Below, one piece after another: positions 11,450 through 23,968 of a stretch of 64,000 nt of DNA. Under the pieces are notes generated by a model. It ran no database searches. It saw nothing but the letters and a program-made list of their open reading frames with translations, and had not been told where the DNA came from. Within the stretch, counting starts at the first letter, position 1, and each line of letters begins with the position of its first letter. The position numbers and the translations under genes are program-made. This DNA is from Polytrichum commune. Its lineage: Eukaryota; Streptophyta; Polytrichopsida; Polytrichales; Polytrichaceae. The stretch spans positions 32,366,001 through 32,430,000 of the forward strand of contig OX485803.1 in the NCBI GenBank assembly GCA_950295325.1. Reading direction: 5' to 3'.

Positions 11450-13545
11450 AGGCAAGAAAGAAAAGAGCCTTTATTTTTTACCTTTGTATGAGTATTAGAA
11501 ACTAGCCGCAGGCTTGCACACCACTAAAAAAAGCTCATGCCTCCATGGATGGTCTTGGCCTGTGAGCAATCTGTACCTCATGTCAGCATCTGTCATGTGT
11601 TGGGGTGCATAAACTCTCTCTTTCATGAGAATTTGCCACTCTTTAACATCAGAGGCTTGTCCACATTTGATTTCGCACCTAGCTGTCATTGGGTGTTGTA
11701 CTTCGTTATCAGCAATGCTGAGAAAATTGCAATTTAATTTTTGTGCAGTCCAGGAGATTCTACTCCAACCTTTTCCAAGCAAGGATTGTAGGTCACTGAA
11801 GTGGATGTTGATTTACTAATTTGAGTATAGATATTGTTTGGGGACAGCTTGATTGCACTTTGTGATTGTATGACCAACAATTATATTTGCGAGTCTCTAC
11901 ACTTGGTTCGCATTATGTGCAATATGCTGGGTTATGTTTTTCCTACATGCAGGAGTCAGCTTTTGCATGCTTCTTTTGTCAAAGAGGTGGTAAATATTTC
12001 TGTACTTTGCTATGCCACTCTGGCCTGGCATATGTATATAGTAATGCTATGAGATTCTGTATTGTGTTTATTAAGTCAAACTTGTGAAATTTCGAATTCT
12101 TAGGTATAAGGGAATGGGAGAGTTTACTTAGAGATATGTCTAACTAAAATAAAGTGGCGTCTTGGTTCTTCACGTTCAGGCATTCAATAGAGTGAGATTT
12201 GATCCTTCACTTCTCTGCAGTGTCAACTAGAATGCAAGCATGATTTGCCACTGCTGCAGCAGGCAATGGAGTGAATCTCGACTAAACAGCTTGGGAGGCA
12301 ATTATATGTCATTTGAAAGATACAAATCTTAAGTCGATTCAATAAATTAAAAAATGCAGCTAACAACTTGTTGAACCAAAACATTTTGAGCTCCTGACTT
12401 CATCAGCTCATAGTGTCCTTGATTCGTAACTGTCACCCTGCAACCCCTCCTTGCAGAACATATTTACTTCTGCTCTTATCTTGCCTCCTTTGTCCCTCTA
12501 GTTGTCCAACCTTCTGTGATTATTTTACTGGGATTTACTGTACCATACTATCCCAACCCTTAGAGAAAACAAAGAATGCCATTTTTTCTCTTACAATATA
12601 GTTGAAAATGAGTCAAGTTTTGTGTTGAAGTGACCCCTTTAGAGATAGGTTTCCTAATTTCAGGATGTAGTGTTAGGATAGTTCAAGTCATACTTCCCAA
12701 TATCATCCTGTTAGGATCATCATGTTGATACTAATTGATACCTCATAGAGGCCACTGCGATCCATTACTCATAGAGGCTTTTTGACCCAACCTTGATATA
12801 CTCCAAGCCCCATAAGTCTCTTGGCTTCCTGGACTTTTAAAATCAATTCCATTTCATTGGTTGACAACCAGCCCTGCCTCAGTCAATGCTCACAGATGCT
12901 GTGGAGATGCAAATTGGAGGCAAATTACAGTATATTCCACTATCATCATTTGTTCCCAGAAATATTCTGCTTCGATGAGAGGGAAACTTAAAAACGGAAA
13001 AGAGGGCACTGGTGGGCATCAACCAACAGCTGAATCAACAGCTGTGCAGTTCGGAGTTTGGAAAGCTCAAAATTCCTCAAAATGCATGAATTTGCAATAG
13101 CATCTCTCTGTGCAGCTTCCCAAAGTGTGGCATCCTGATCAATTTGACTGGATGACCCAGATGATTAACTTAGTTGTCATTTCAAAGCATACCCATCAGG
13201 AGTAAATCTTGTGGTCTATGCCCAAGTCTGTGCCATGCCCATCACCAAATAAACTCTCTGATGCTGATATCGGTAGACGCTTGTCAAGAACCTAGGCTAG
13301 CATATATTGAGTTTAATGTGAGTTGTTGACACTTGGAGATAGGCGATCTTGTCATCTTGAAACATGAGAATCTTGAACTAATAATGAACTACTCTGACAG
13401 GCATGTCTCAAAATTTTAATACACATATTCCCTTTTGAGCTACATACTTCCCACATACAATAATCTCTCTACAGCTCCCAGGCTGTTGCCTCAAACTGGC
13501 TCTTACTGCAATATAGTAAAGGCATATGTAACCCCATATCATAAC
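11450..13545. other. GPAT 3' region and intergenic spacer
   Basis: The first few hundred bases are presumably the 3' UTR. Short ORFs are scattered on both strands, none with a recognisable domain, codon bias or splice-linked continuation. No transposon ends were found. Confidence 0.5.
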
Positions 13546-14412
13546 CCCATCGCCAATCTATAGGGTATCAGAATTTCGATTAGGTTGGGATTGAATTTTA
13601 ATCAGGTTGGAACCAATAGTGCCATGACACATGTCCTAGTTTTGAGTGCTAAAGTGGAGAGGAGCGAGCAGTCAAAATGAGTGGTTATGGCAAACTGTAG
13701 GCATTGGTAATATGTTCGGGCCAACTTTTGGCTTCAAGAACTCATAGTGATTTCAATTTGAGGAATAAAATTACCAATTTTTTTGTAATCCTCCTCATTT
13801 TTGTCTTCCTACATGGGAAAAGATTGCACCATTTTATACTTCTCCAAATTTGGTGCAAAATCTCTTAAGTGATCAGCTATGGGTGCCTCTACTCTAGACC
13901 TAGTAATCTTTGCAACATCTACAAATTATACCGCCCCTGCGAAACTCCATTCTTGTTAGGTTGAGGCATCCATAGTCAACCAGGTTCATTTGATCGCTCA
14001 CTAGGGTCATGTAATGCCGATATGGATGAGATCTATATTCTTTAAGGCGAATGGAGTTAAGGTTTAGAGTAGAAGCACCCATGACCAATCACTTAAGAGA
14101 TTCTCCACTAGATCTAGTGGTATGAGGTGCAATTTTTTCTTTTTTTCCCATATAGAAATTAGGAGGATTATAAACTTCTCAGTAATTTTATTCCTTACAT
14201 TAAAATTGTTGTGAATTTTTTGTAGCCAAAAGTTGGCCCGAACATATGACCAATGTCTAGAGTTTGCCATAACCGCTCAACCCTCCTCACTTAAAACTAG
14301 GACATGTGTCATGGCACTCTTGGTTTCAGCATGATTGAAATTGACTCCCAAGCATGATTGAAGTTCAATCCCAACTTGATTGAAATTCCGGTACCCTATC
14401 AATTACCGATGG
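13546..14412. mobile_element. Foldback/MITE-like element with arms of about 350 bp
   Basis: The left arm (13546-13900) reads in reverse complement in the right arm (14050-14412). Matching landmarks are ACCCCATC..CAATCTATAGGGTA, ATGACACATGTCCTAGTTTT, TATGTTCGGGCCAACTTTTGG, and TCTTAAGTGATCAGCTATGGG. The loop is about 150 bp. No transposase is encoded. A diverged relative is at 1118-2035. Such structures are usually non-autonomous DNA transposons and, if transcribed, would fold into long hairpin RNA. The exact ends and target duplication are uncertain. Confidence 0.75.
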
Positions 14413-14415
14413 GGT

Positions 14416-16140
14416 CCTAATCGAGAATAGGCGCCTCTACTATATGTGATGGCAGCTTGTGAATGATTATCCTCATTAAAGTTTTCACAAATGTTGTAGC
14501 CAAGCACTAAAATTTAGATGAGTGGTTATGGATTAACCTATACATCAGTTATGTGTTACCCTTACTTTATTGCTTCGAAATTTGTAACAATTTTCATATT
14601 CATGATTTTTTAAATTTGAATTTATTTATTTTGTCATTCTTCTAAAAAAAAATCTCTTTACAAGAAAAATAATTCCACAGTATCACTCCTCCTAAACAGA
14701 TACAAACTCTCTCATTTTATCGATTATAGATACCTCAACCTCACATGCATGGTTTCACGCATGTAACCCAAATTTTTGTACATGATCCTCAGTAACTAGG
14801 GGCTCCCAAGGTTACTGATAATTGTATAAGAAAAATGTCTCTTTCAAGGAGTAATGGACATGGGACTTGGGGAGCAAATTCTATTCCAAAACCATCACCT
14901 CAAAATCCATGTTCTCATAGTGCTTCCAACATATCTTGTCATGTAGGTAGTCTCATCTCGAAATGATGTACTACGCTTCTATTAACCCTTAAGTGCTCAA
15001 GCGTTCACATTCCATTTTCGGGTAGGTTCAACATTAGTGCTTGAATTTTCAGTCATGTAGCAAAATAGAATTTGTTTTCTTTCTCAATTCCAACTGTATG
15101 GATGTGAACTGAACTACCATATATTCTTGGTGTGAAAATTTGGAGTCAATCAGACCACATCTGCAAAGTCAGCGTGACATGTTAATAGGGCCTTCATTAG
15201 GGGGGTAGTTCCAAAAAATACGAAATTTTCTATTTGATGTCCATTTGGGTCAAGGCAAAAAAAATTGTAGGCTGGAATTTGGGCCATAATATATTATATG
15301 GTTATCAAATGAGCTCCTCCCCCAAAAATGGTTGTTATGATGAAATTTATATCAAGTTCATCACCCACAAAGTTGAACGGCCAAATCAAGACATTTTTGG
15401 TGATTTACATTTTGACTGAGGTCATTGACATGTACACTCAAAGTTTGCCAAATATGTCCAGTGGGGTTATGGACAACCGTGATCTTGTCTAGTGGGAAAA
15501 AAAACCCTCAACCAATTTGGACATGCTAGCTAAAATATGTGAGTTACATTATATTTACACTTTACACACATTGGGTAGCTCATGGGACCACCTCCCAAAA
15601 CAGGTCATTCCAAACCTTCAAAAAGTTCTACATGCTTGGAGTATGGCTTTTATATATATGTTATTTTGGTCCACCTAATAGTGGGCGACACCCTAAACCA
15701 CTACATACCTTCCATCCACGTAAATTGCTACCTAGTTGGTCACAAATCCCATGAGAATATCAAGTGGCAACGCATTTTGGGTTGCATGAGCACTTAAGGA
15801 TTAAGAGACGGATTTGTTTTTCCCACCTCATGAGAATGAAATAGCACACCAAGCATATGCTAAATCAATATGTAGGGGTGTGGATGTGATGCCCAATACA
15901 TTGCAACAACCTAATGAATTGCAAAATGCCTTCAAAATGTACATTACTAGAATTGTGGTAGAATTGTTTCATGACATGAAGATTCGGCACACAAAGCGAC
16001 ATGAGCCCAACTCGGGCATGTGTTATTCTGATCACTTTGTGTTAAATTGTCTTGTCATGAAACTACCACATTTCTAGTAGTGATAGGAGGAAGTTGGTTA
16101 TCAAGTTACCAACCAAAAATCTTTGTTAGCTAGGGTTGAA
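14416..16140. other. Non-coding stretch, no gene seen
   Basis: Only short unrecognised ORFs are present (for example 15814-16077, 87 codons, no domain seen). No transposon structure could be delimited. Confidence 0.5.
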
Positions 16141-16149
16141 GTTGGAGGT

Positions 16150-16490
16150 TAACATAAGTTATTCCAATATATTTCAATACTTTTTTTGGGTTCTCCATCT
16201 TCTATTGATTAGATATACATGAAATATTAAAAGAAAGTTAAATTGAAGATTGGGCCTCCTCTAATCTAGTTATGGTTATGAAAAGTGCATGTTTGTTGAT
16301 TCCTCAACTGAATACACACGTCTTCCTAAATGTGTTCACTATTGAGTGTGGAGTAGTTGATAAAATTTCAAGACGTGGTCCAACCTCTTTTAAACATGTG
16401 TCTTTATAGTGTTTGTTTTTGACCCTCAACTGAGGATACACCAATCAAATATAGGTGTCCAATTAAGAAAAGTAACCAAATAACACCCAC
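16150..16490 (-). mobile_element. Small TIR element (GTGGGTGTTATTTGGTT family), copy A
   Basis: The right end reads AACCAAATAACACCCACA, the complement of the family terminus. The interior (TTCACTATTGAGTGTGGAGTAG, AAACATGTGTCTTTATAGTG) matches copies at 19797-20176, 32790-33166 and 55755-56725. There is no ORF. The left boundary is approximate. Sharing of ends and interior among four dispersed copies marks it as a MITE family. Confidence 0.65.
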
Positions 16491-17480
16491 ATATCTTAGA
16501 CAACAGTACTTACATGAATCTTAGACACTGAATTTTTTTGCAGAATCTTGCATGACAAGGACACAGGACAAGGGACGATTCAGAATAATACTGTGAATCT
16601 AGGGATATTATTCAAGGGATTCAAAAGGTTCGGACAGTATGAACCACACATCCCAATTACAAACAGTTTAAACTCGTGGACTTTGTCAAGCGCAATAAAA
16701 AACAGGCATCAGTTTTGGCAAGGGATCCACTGGGAAGCAAGTTTGACACACAAAATATTAGTAAGGTAAGAAGGCCTAATTTGGCTACTTATAGTAATCA
16801 GACACCTATATTTGAGTGGTGGATGATCAGGTGCAGAACTAAGACCAGACCCAATAAACATGTGTTTAAAGAAATTGGACTACGTGGTCAAAAATTGTTG
16901 ACCATTCTAGACTCAATAGTCCACATAATTGGGGGAACTATGTAGCCTTCTTATGGCTCACAGTAGGTGGACTTTGATAATCCATCCCTATTCAAGATTA
17001 GCTCCAGAACTTTCTGAGATTGATCCTGGCTTCTTCAGACACATTTGCAGATGCACAGAACTTTCAACCTCACAAATGTTAGTATAATGTAGCAACCAGC
17101 AGAAGGTAACTAAACTACCTTATACCCAAGAATGATGCCACAAACTACCATTTGGTGACCATGAAAACCATCCAGGTAAACAATGATCCTTAGTGTGTAG
17201 TTTGCAGCCAGCAAACAAACAAGTTCTTCCTGTTTTCTTACAGCAACATCATGTAAAGTCATTCCTCAGAGAGGACAAGACTTGAAACAGTGAGACCATG
17301 CAAATTCGTAGAACTTTTGATCACCACTTGAGTACCAGCGGCTTTCCCCTGGTTACTTCCTCTCCACTGAATTAGAAACCCTCCTTCAGATTTCCACTCC
17401 GATGTGATACCTGAAATACTCACTTTGTCGTAAGCTATGTTACACTTCAAATGGCCTATAACTTCAAAAAAGGCTGCTCT
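16491..17480. other. Spacer and likely PYM 3' UTR
   Basis: Part of 17,100-17,480 is probably the 3' UTR of the minus-strand PYM gene ending at 17483. Two overlapping ORFs at 16548-16945 show no recognisable domain. Confidence 0.4.
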
Positions 17481-17482
17481 AA

Positions 17483-19236
17483 CTAGGCTGCAGCATGTGA
17501 GGCTTCAAGACCTTGCAACTCTTGCCTCAAAGTTTCCAACTTTGCAATCTTGTCAGCTTGCTCAACGCTTACTGCACTACCAGACACTGGTGTGATTTTT
17601 GATTCTGCCAACCGTATCTGTCAGTCCACAACCCTTGTATCAGGCTTCAGGCACAACTAACAAAAGCAATTTCTTCTCCGCCTACCTCAACAGTGAGCCT
17701 ATAAGTCCACTTCTGACTTCATAAGTCGATGAACAAACACTAGGAGGAGTATGGTGTTCAAGTCAAAGAATGTGAACTTCGAAATTTCCCTTCTGCTATA
17801 AAGATAGCCCTCTAGAATGTAAAAACCATGCCCGTCGCATAAGAAAGCCATATCACTACCTAACCTGTAAGAGCTGAGAAAGAAATGGTGCGGTAAATGC
17901 TTCCTAGCACAAGGTTCACAAAAGTGGAGTTCTAAGATTAAAAGATACTGAAAGTCATGCAAAGAAGAAACAGAGGCCACAAAGATTCTCGACCTATGAA
18001 ATCTGTGCATAACCTGAACATATGGTAAGTTAGGTTATCAAAGAACAATGTACCTTCTTTCTCAAGGCCCGAATGCGCTTCTCCAACTCAACCTTTGCAG
18101 AAGCATCCTCTTCTGGCAGTCTTTCTTGCTTTGTTTCAGGTTTTGTTGTAACTTTCAAGGTACTCAATTGTTGTGATAGAGTCTTGGTGTCATCTTTGAC
18201 AGTGGACTCTTGGCTGGTGGACACATTCAAGTCCTCTGAACTGGTTGCATCACTTGTGACAGTGGTTGCTGACTGCATGGCCATCAATCAATCAAAGGGT
18301 ATGTCATGTGAAATTCTATTCTCTAAAGTGTCAGAGATGAAGTACGACAGACTTAAAAGTTGATGACTTATACGAGGTAACAGAACACTCCACAAATCTT
18401 GCAGGGTTGCAAGATTTTTTGGATGTGTCTGCAAGGATCCTGGTGTGATTCTCTATCTAAAATACCAGATGAGGTACACAGATAGGAGCAGACAAGTATC
18501 AGGTCTGATAGGTTAAACCCTAATTCATTTTCACTGCCAAGTAAAGCTTGATCTATGCATAGATTATAAGTTTACTAACTTTTTCTGGTTCCAAAACTGC
18601 AGACGAACCAAAGTGTAAAGAAGACAGAACAATGACCTGCTGCTGCTGCTTTTTCTCTTTTCTTTTCTCATTCTTTTTCGCAGCCTTTGTCTTTGGCTTT
18701 GATGCAGAAGCTGGATCATAACCAGGGGGAACATCCGTTCCCTTCTTAACCTGCAAACCCGCAATTCCACCTTCCCAGGTCAGCTTAATAGCAGAGATTA
18801 CGTCAAGGTCCGACTGCAAGATGACTAGATAATGTACAGAAACTGAATTTAAGTTGCCACATGGTGAGGATTGCTTCAGTACAACTATTCCTGATGCAAT
18901 CTTCCACACGAATTGTAATAATCATCACTAGAACTCCAAACCCTACTTGGTCCAAAACCGCGTGGCTTGTGACACCAGACGCTGCCCACTTGATTCACCT
19001 ACTTTAATTAGGTGTTTTCAGCTAAATGTGGCCTCAGCAATCGAGAAATTCAACCAATTCCACTCCCAGAAAACGTAAAGTACCTGGGCACCCTTGGGTT
19101 GGTAGATGGCCACTTCATCCTGAGGCGTGTACCCGGCTCGAATGCGAATCTCCTTTCGCAAACTACCATCCGGCCTGCGAGTCGCTGCTATCACTCTCTC
19201 CTCTGCGCCTGCTTTTCCATTCTCCATAGTAGCCAT
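17483..19236 (-). CDS. PYM: PYM homologue (partner of Y14 and Mago), 4 exons
   Basis: PYM binds the Mago-Y14 core of the exon-junction complex and helps strip it from spliced mRNA in the cytoplasm. Exons on the minus strand: 19236-19084, 18750-18637, 18272-18054, 17617-17483. All have phase-0 junctions and GT-AG introns, giving 621 nt and 206 residues, the size of plant PYM. The N-terminal Mago-Y14-binding domain is clear: ATRRPDGSLRKEIRIRAGYT from residue 18, then PQDEVAIYQ. Exon 2 gives VPPGYDP followed by a Lys/Arg-rich and Gln4 stretch. Exon 3 is acidic/Ser-Thr-rich and ends in KRIRALRKK. Exon 4 carries the C-terminal helix KIAKLETLRQELQGLE and the stop TAG at 17485-17483. The ATG at 19236 is followed by conserved sequence within 15 codons. 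Confidence 0.93.
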
Positions 19237-19796
19237 CGATGTCCCTCCCTAAAAACAACACCTCACAGCACCACACCTAACACCTTTTTCCTCTGCTCCG
19301 ACTCCAACTCCAACTCCAACTCCAAGTTGCAGTCGCACCAAAACCTGTTCAATCACCCCTCCATCATCATCGCCGCGTCCTAAAATCAACGATCGTCCAC
19401 ACCTACCTCTGCCTCTCAGTCCTGCTGCTCTGCTTCTCCTGTTGTCTCTCCAGTGAGTTAGCACTGTCTACTTTGTGATGCTTCTTTTATTTGCGAAGCT
19501 GGTGATCAAACCTGCTAGGTTAAGTTACTTGTAATGCATGATCGACACTTTAAATTAAAGCAGAAGTTGGAATCCGAAACCTGCTACCCTAACAAGAAAT
19601 CTGGAGGCGTGGGAAGAGAAGACGAGAGAGTGTGTGTGTGAGAGAGTAGAAAGGGAAGGGTCGCGTAGAGTGGATGTTAGAGAGCTGCTTTCTGACCCAA
19701 ACTTTAGCATATCTCCAGGGGAGCCCTGTATCTGTATCCCTACCTCCACACCTTCACCGTAAAGGCCATGATGCAAAGTAGATAACTTAGATAATG
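19237..19796 (-). promoter_or_regulatory. PYM upstream region
   Basis: This is the gene-proximal DNA 5' of the PYM start. It contains a repeated CCAACT triplet tract (19304-19326) and a (GT)n/(GA)n stretch at 19628-19648. No core promoter element could be fixed with confidence. Confidence 0.35.
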
Positions 19797-20176
19797 TATG
19801 TGGGTGTTATTTGGTTTCGGTTGCCATGTTCTTCAAATTCTACCGATTAGGTTTACACAACAAAACTCGTATTTCATTAGCAAATCTACGATGAAACATT
19901 GGAAAAAAAAAAAAAAAAAAAAAACGGATTGAAAATTAGACCTCCCTTGGGTTAGTTATGTTTATTGGAAGTGCATGTTTATTGTTGTTTTAACTGGATA
20001 CGTAGGTCCTCCCACTTGTGTTCACTACTGAGTGTAGAGTAGTCATTAATATTTGAAGAAATAGTCCAATTTTTTTTTCATTTCTTTTCAACAAGTGTCT
20101 TTATGATGTTTGCTTTGTGATCCTCATTGAACCACATACCAATCAAATCTAGGGTCTGATTCAAAAAATGAGCCAC
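19797..20176 (+). mobile_element. Small TIR element, copy B (end interrupted by the hairpin)
   Basis: It begins ATGTGGGTGTTATTTGGTTT and shares its interior with copies A, C and D (GGTTTACACAACAAAACTCG, CATTAGCAAATCTACG, TTCACTACTGAGTGTAGAGTAG, CATACCAATCAAATCTAGG). A run of about 21 A lies at 19904-19924. Its far end matches the family only as far as ATGAGCCA near 20176, where the long hairpin begins, so the hairpin was probably inserted into or next to this copy. Confidence 0.65.
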
Positions 20177-21045
20177 TTAAGATTTTATGAAGGGGCTCTT
20201 CTTTATGAAAAAACCATGTGAGTATGCCAAATTGGAAAGGATGTGACTTTTGAAGAATGATAATATTTTTATATAAATTAACATTTAATGAAATTGAACA
20301 TGTTGGATGCTCATATTTTTGCTTAGCGTAAACGACAACGTCATTCAACAATGTATGTAAATCCTTGTGAATATACATTAAAATGAATGAAAATTATTTA
20401 ATGATAAAGATGTAAACATGTAAACATGTCCAAAGATACAATTATACAAAATAATCATAAAATATATACTAATTAATTTTTAAAATTTTAAAAGGATGAG
20501 AGAAGATATAAATTATATCCAAATCATTGGGACGTGGATTACAAAATACATTGTAAGCCCATGTTGAATTTATGGAATTATCACAGTTTCATAATTAAAA
20601 CTCTATAAAAAAAAATTACCAATTTTAATTATGAAACCACGACAGTTCCTATAAATTCAACGTAGGCTTACAATGTATTTTGTTACAATGTATTTTGTAA
20701 TTCACGTCACAACAATTTGGACATAATTTACATCTTCTCTCATTTTCTTTAAACTTTGAAAAATAATTACTACATATTTTATGATTATTATGTATAATTG
20801 TATCTTTGGACATGTCTACATCTTTATCATTGAATTTTTTTTAAATAAAATTTTAATGTATATTCACAAAGAATTGCATACATTGTTGAATAACGTTGTC
20901 GCTTGCAACAAACAAAATATGAGCATCCAACATATTTAATTTCATTAAATGTTAACTCATATAAATTGTCATTCTTCAAAAGTCACATCCAATTCAATTT
21001 GACATACTCACATGGCTTATTGTGTGTGTGACTCTTAAATTTTTT
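20170..21045. mobile_element. Long near-perfect AT-rich hairpin (foldback) of about 870 bp
   Basis: The left arm (20170-20600) and right arm (20615-21045) are inverted copies of each other over roughly 430 bp. Examples: CATGTGAGTATGCCAAATTG versus CAATTTGACATACTCACATG, ACATGTCCAAAGATACAATT versus AATTGTATCTTTGGACATGT, and ACAAAATACATTGTAAGCC versus GGCTTACAATGTATTTTGT. Next to the last match, a 15-bp unit (TACAATGTATTTTGT) is duplicated in the right arm only. The central loop is only about 15 bp. There is no ORF. Arms this long and similar are either a young foldback element or a hairpin-RNA source. Confidence 0.85.
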
Positions 21046-21119
21046 ATTTTTTTATTTTGTAGAGGTTGATGAAGATGTCACATATACAAAACTCAAAAAC
21101 ACAACTGATATAAAAAATT

Positions 21120-21745
21120 CAACAATAATAAGTGTGCAAATGATTCACATATATAATGTCATTAGGGTATTGAAGCATAATATATATAATAAAAAATGTT
21201 AAAAAAATAAAAGTCATACACATTAATCTTAAATATAAAGTCAACTATAGTCCAATATTTTTTATTATGGATGAGTTGAACTTTTAGATTAATTTGTAAA
21301 CCCACACGAGAATTATTTGTTTGATTGTCTAATAAAATATTAATACCAATATACATTTGATAATTTTTAGGTTGTTTTAATTTTATTTTTTCCCAAAAAA
21401 ATTGACTTTGTAATATGAAATTATCCATCTCAAGTCCTAAGCTCCATAAATATTATTTTTTCAAAAACAATTATGAGTTTTCAAAAAATATATATGAGTT
21501 TTATGAAAAACTTAGTACGTTCTGACCAATGCCTAGGTAGGCCATTCGTCATATTATACACATCGCACTAAATATTGCATAACTTTCACATGGAGAGGCT
21601 TGATTTTTTTTTAATACTATATGGTTGTCAAACTATAAAAGACACATTCATACCACTTCTTGTGAGCATTAGATTCTTTGGGTTACTTTCACAAATGTTT
21701 AGGTTGACTTAATTCTAAACCCTGGAAAAAAAAATTGGTCGCATG
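21120..21745 (+). repeat. AT-rich arm, inverted relative to 25010-25560
   Basis: Matches in reverse complement to 25010-25560 include ATGAAAAACTTAGTACGTTCTG against CGTACTAAATCTTCCATAAAAC, AAACTATAAAAGACACATTCAT against ATGTGTCTTATATAGTTTGG, and CTTAATATTAAAG-type AT blocks. A third, shorter copy lies at 26519-26700 in the same orientation as 25010. No coding potential was found. Together with the hairpin homology at 25650-25800 this gives mirror-image flanks around the Harbinger remnant. Confidence 0.7.
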
Positions 21746-22108
21746 GGGTCTATTTATGTACGGTAATGTGATTATTTGATATTATAATTATAGTATTGTT
21801 TGCACGATTCATAAAGGTGGACAGGACGAAGCACATCAACCCTCACATTTTCAGCTACTCTCAAGATCTAGTTGACAAAGGTAAAAAAAAATCAGGAAGA
21901 TAGAATAAAAAAATAATATAGATGATATGTTAATAAAGGCATTACCTGCCTATAAGCACACAAAAAAAATCAGTGTAGCAAGTATGAAAACTTTACATGA
22001 ACTTACCTCTCCCTGAATAATACTATTTTCTTTATTATGATTTTATCCCACTGGGTTTTATATAATAAAGTTTTTAATGAGGTTATCTTAGGTTGAGGAG
22101 GAGTGTTG

Positions 22109-22170
22109 TGACTGGAATGCCAACACAACAACCTCGAGATTCCCCCGGCTTAACTTAACTTAGGCCGTAG
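22109..22170 (+). repeat. Terminal repeat related to the Copia LTR end at 29130-29190
   Basis: The start TTGTGACTGGAATGCCAACA and the following 40 bp are the reverse complement, with few mismatches, of 29132-29188. The similarity stops after the GCTTAACTTA stretch; the next 150 bp here are GC-rich and unlike the other end. This may be the 5' end of a second LTR in opposite orientation, or the left terminal inverted repeat of a composite element. Confidence 0.7.
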
Positions 22171-22437
22171 CCACACCTGCGGCAGGTGGATACCGGCGAA
22201 AGGCTAGGCTTAAACCTGGCCTTGTAGCCCTGATCCTAGCTGGCAGCGGGTCCAACTGCCACACGGGCCCGGCACCGGGATAATGGGCGCCGCAGTTGCG
22301 GGGAAGGTTCCAGGCTGACTGCAGCCTACAGAGCCGAACACAGCAGAGACCAAGGGTTTTTTTTCTCTATCCAGCAGCCTCATCATATCCCCTTTCCCAG
22401 CTGCCTCTAAGCTTTCAAATTAGGGTTGTTGCCAAAA

Positions 22438-23823
22438 TGGACCCCGATGTCCATAAGCTAACTATTTTGCTAATCTTCCAGCTCTCTTTGTTCACCATCT
22501 TGGAGTGTATATCCAGAGACAAGGAGGCGATTTTACTGTGGCACTGGCAACAAATAGGTTTGACACTTGCACTGCATGGGTTGAAGGTGTGGAGTGGGAG
22601 ACAACAACGACATTTGTGGGCTCATGATCAAGGGTTGCACAAACCAGGTTTCTTCGACCAGAACCTGTTGGGCTCATTCAATGCGAGGGAGTTCAAAAGG
22701 CGCATGCGTATGGACGTTCTGATTTTTGAGTACTTGTGTAGTACTCTCGCACCCGACTTGCAGATATGAGACACGAACATGCGTTTGGCCATTCCAGTTC
22801 AGGTGAAGGTTGTTGTATCAATTTCTAGATTGGCCACAGGTAATTCTATGCAGTGCATTGCCGATTTGTACAGAATTGGCCTGTCTTTTAGTCAACTAGC
22901 AGTCTCCCAATTTTGTGGTGCCATAAAAAAAATTGCTAAGGAAATTCATCAACTGGCCCTCTCCTTCCACTATGGAAAGATATGCACAGGAGTTTGAAGA
23001 CTTACACCAGATTCCCTACGTGGTGGGGGCAGTGGATGGCTTTCACATACCCATTGTTGCACCCCGACTGTATGCTCCAGATTACTACAACCGCAAATGA
23101 TTTCATTCAATCCTTTTGTAGGGCGTGGTGTCAGACAAATGTTTGTTTTGGGATTTTTAACATAGGCTGGGCGGGTTCGATGCACGATGCCAACCTGTGG
23201 GCTAAGACCGCAATCGACCAGTACTGCGAGGCTGGCAAGCTTTCGCCATATACTTTGGTCGGCGATGCTGCGTACACATGTCGTCTTTGGATGTTGGCTC
23301 CCTTCAAGGGCCACACAGACGGCCTTTCACGAGAAGAGTACCATTGGAACTTTGTCCAAAGTTCCACACGCATGTGCGTCGAACGAGCATTCGGCATGTT
23401 CAAAGGCAGATGGTGAATTCTTTTGAAGAGGGTGAACGTGCATTTGAAGAATGTGTCCGACTTGATTTCCACGTACTTGGTTCTGCACAACATGTGCATA
23501 ATTTTCGGGGACACTTTCTGGAGAGAATAATGAATGTGGGAGACCACGGAGGAGGTGCACAACGGACTAGCCATCCTAAAAATGCCGGGTTCATCCATGC
23601 GTGAGCGAATGGTTGTTGTAAACTTGGCCGGCATTGACGACCAATCACGAGAAACTCTAAAATACATAAAGCAAGAAGACGCTATGGCATTTAAAATTAC
23701 AATGAGCACTGCCGGAAAATCATTCAAAGAGTTGTCTGCAAGACGGAATAATATTGCAAGGAGTCTTTGAATGGCAAAGACAAAGGCGTACATTGCTCAA
23801 ACTTTCATTGATGACGAAGATTA
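22438..23823 (+). pseudogene. PIF/Harbinger-type DDE transposase, disrupted
   Basis: Reading in shifting frames gives a HARBI1-like DDE superfamily nuclease. An N-terminal helical region is present (FNAREFKRRMRMDVLIFEYL), followed by IPYVVGAVDGFHIPI near 23010-23055 with the first catalytic Asp, and GWAGSMHDANLW near 23165-23200 with the second. Next come GDAAYTCRLWMLAPFKG near 23260-23310 and RMCVERAFGMFKGRW near 23370-23415 with the catalytic Glu. Breaks seen: an in-frame stop at about 22767, a frame change near 22990, and further stops or shifts after 23090 and after 23416. The family cuts and pastes DNA with 3-bp TWA target duplications. This copy cannot make an intact protein as read. 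Terminal repeats for it were not identified with certainty. Confidence 0.85.
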
Positions 23824-23968
23824 GGGACAATATGTTTTCATAGCTTCTCTACTAGTTTCTGCATTTTTTGTTGCATGCTCATTAATAAAGTCATTTTCAT
23901 ATTATCACTTGTCTTGAAACTATTCATTAGACTCTTGCTACTCTCCTCAATCTTGCTTATGTATCATT

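Noticed and set aside
23131-23793. Minus-strand 220-codon ORF over the transposase
   Set aside because: It is antisense to clear DDE motifs on the plus strand; no domain of its own.
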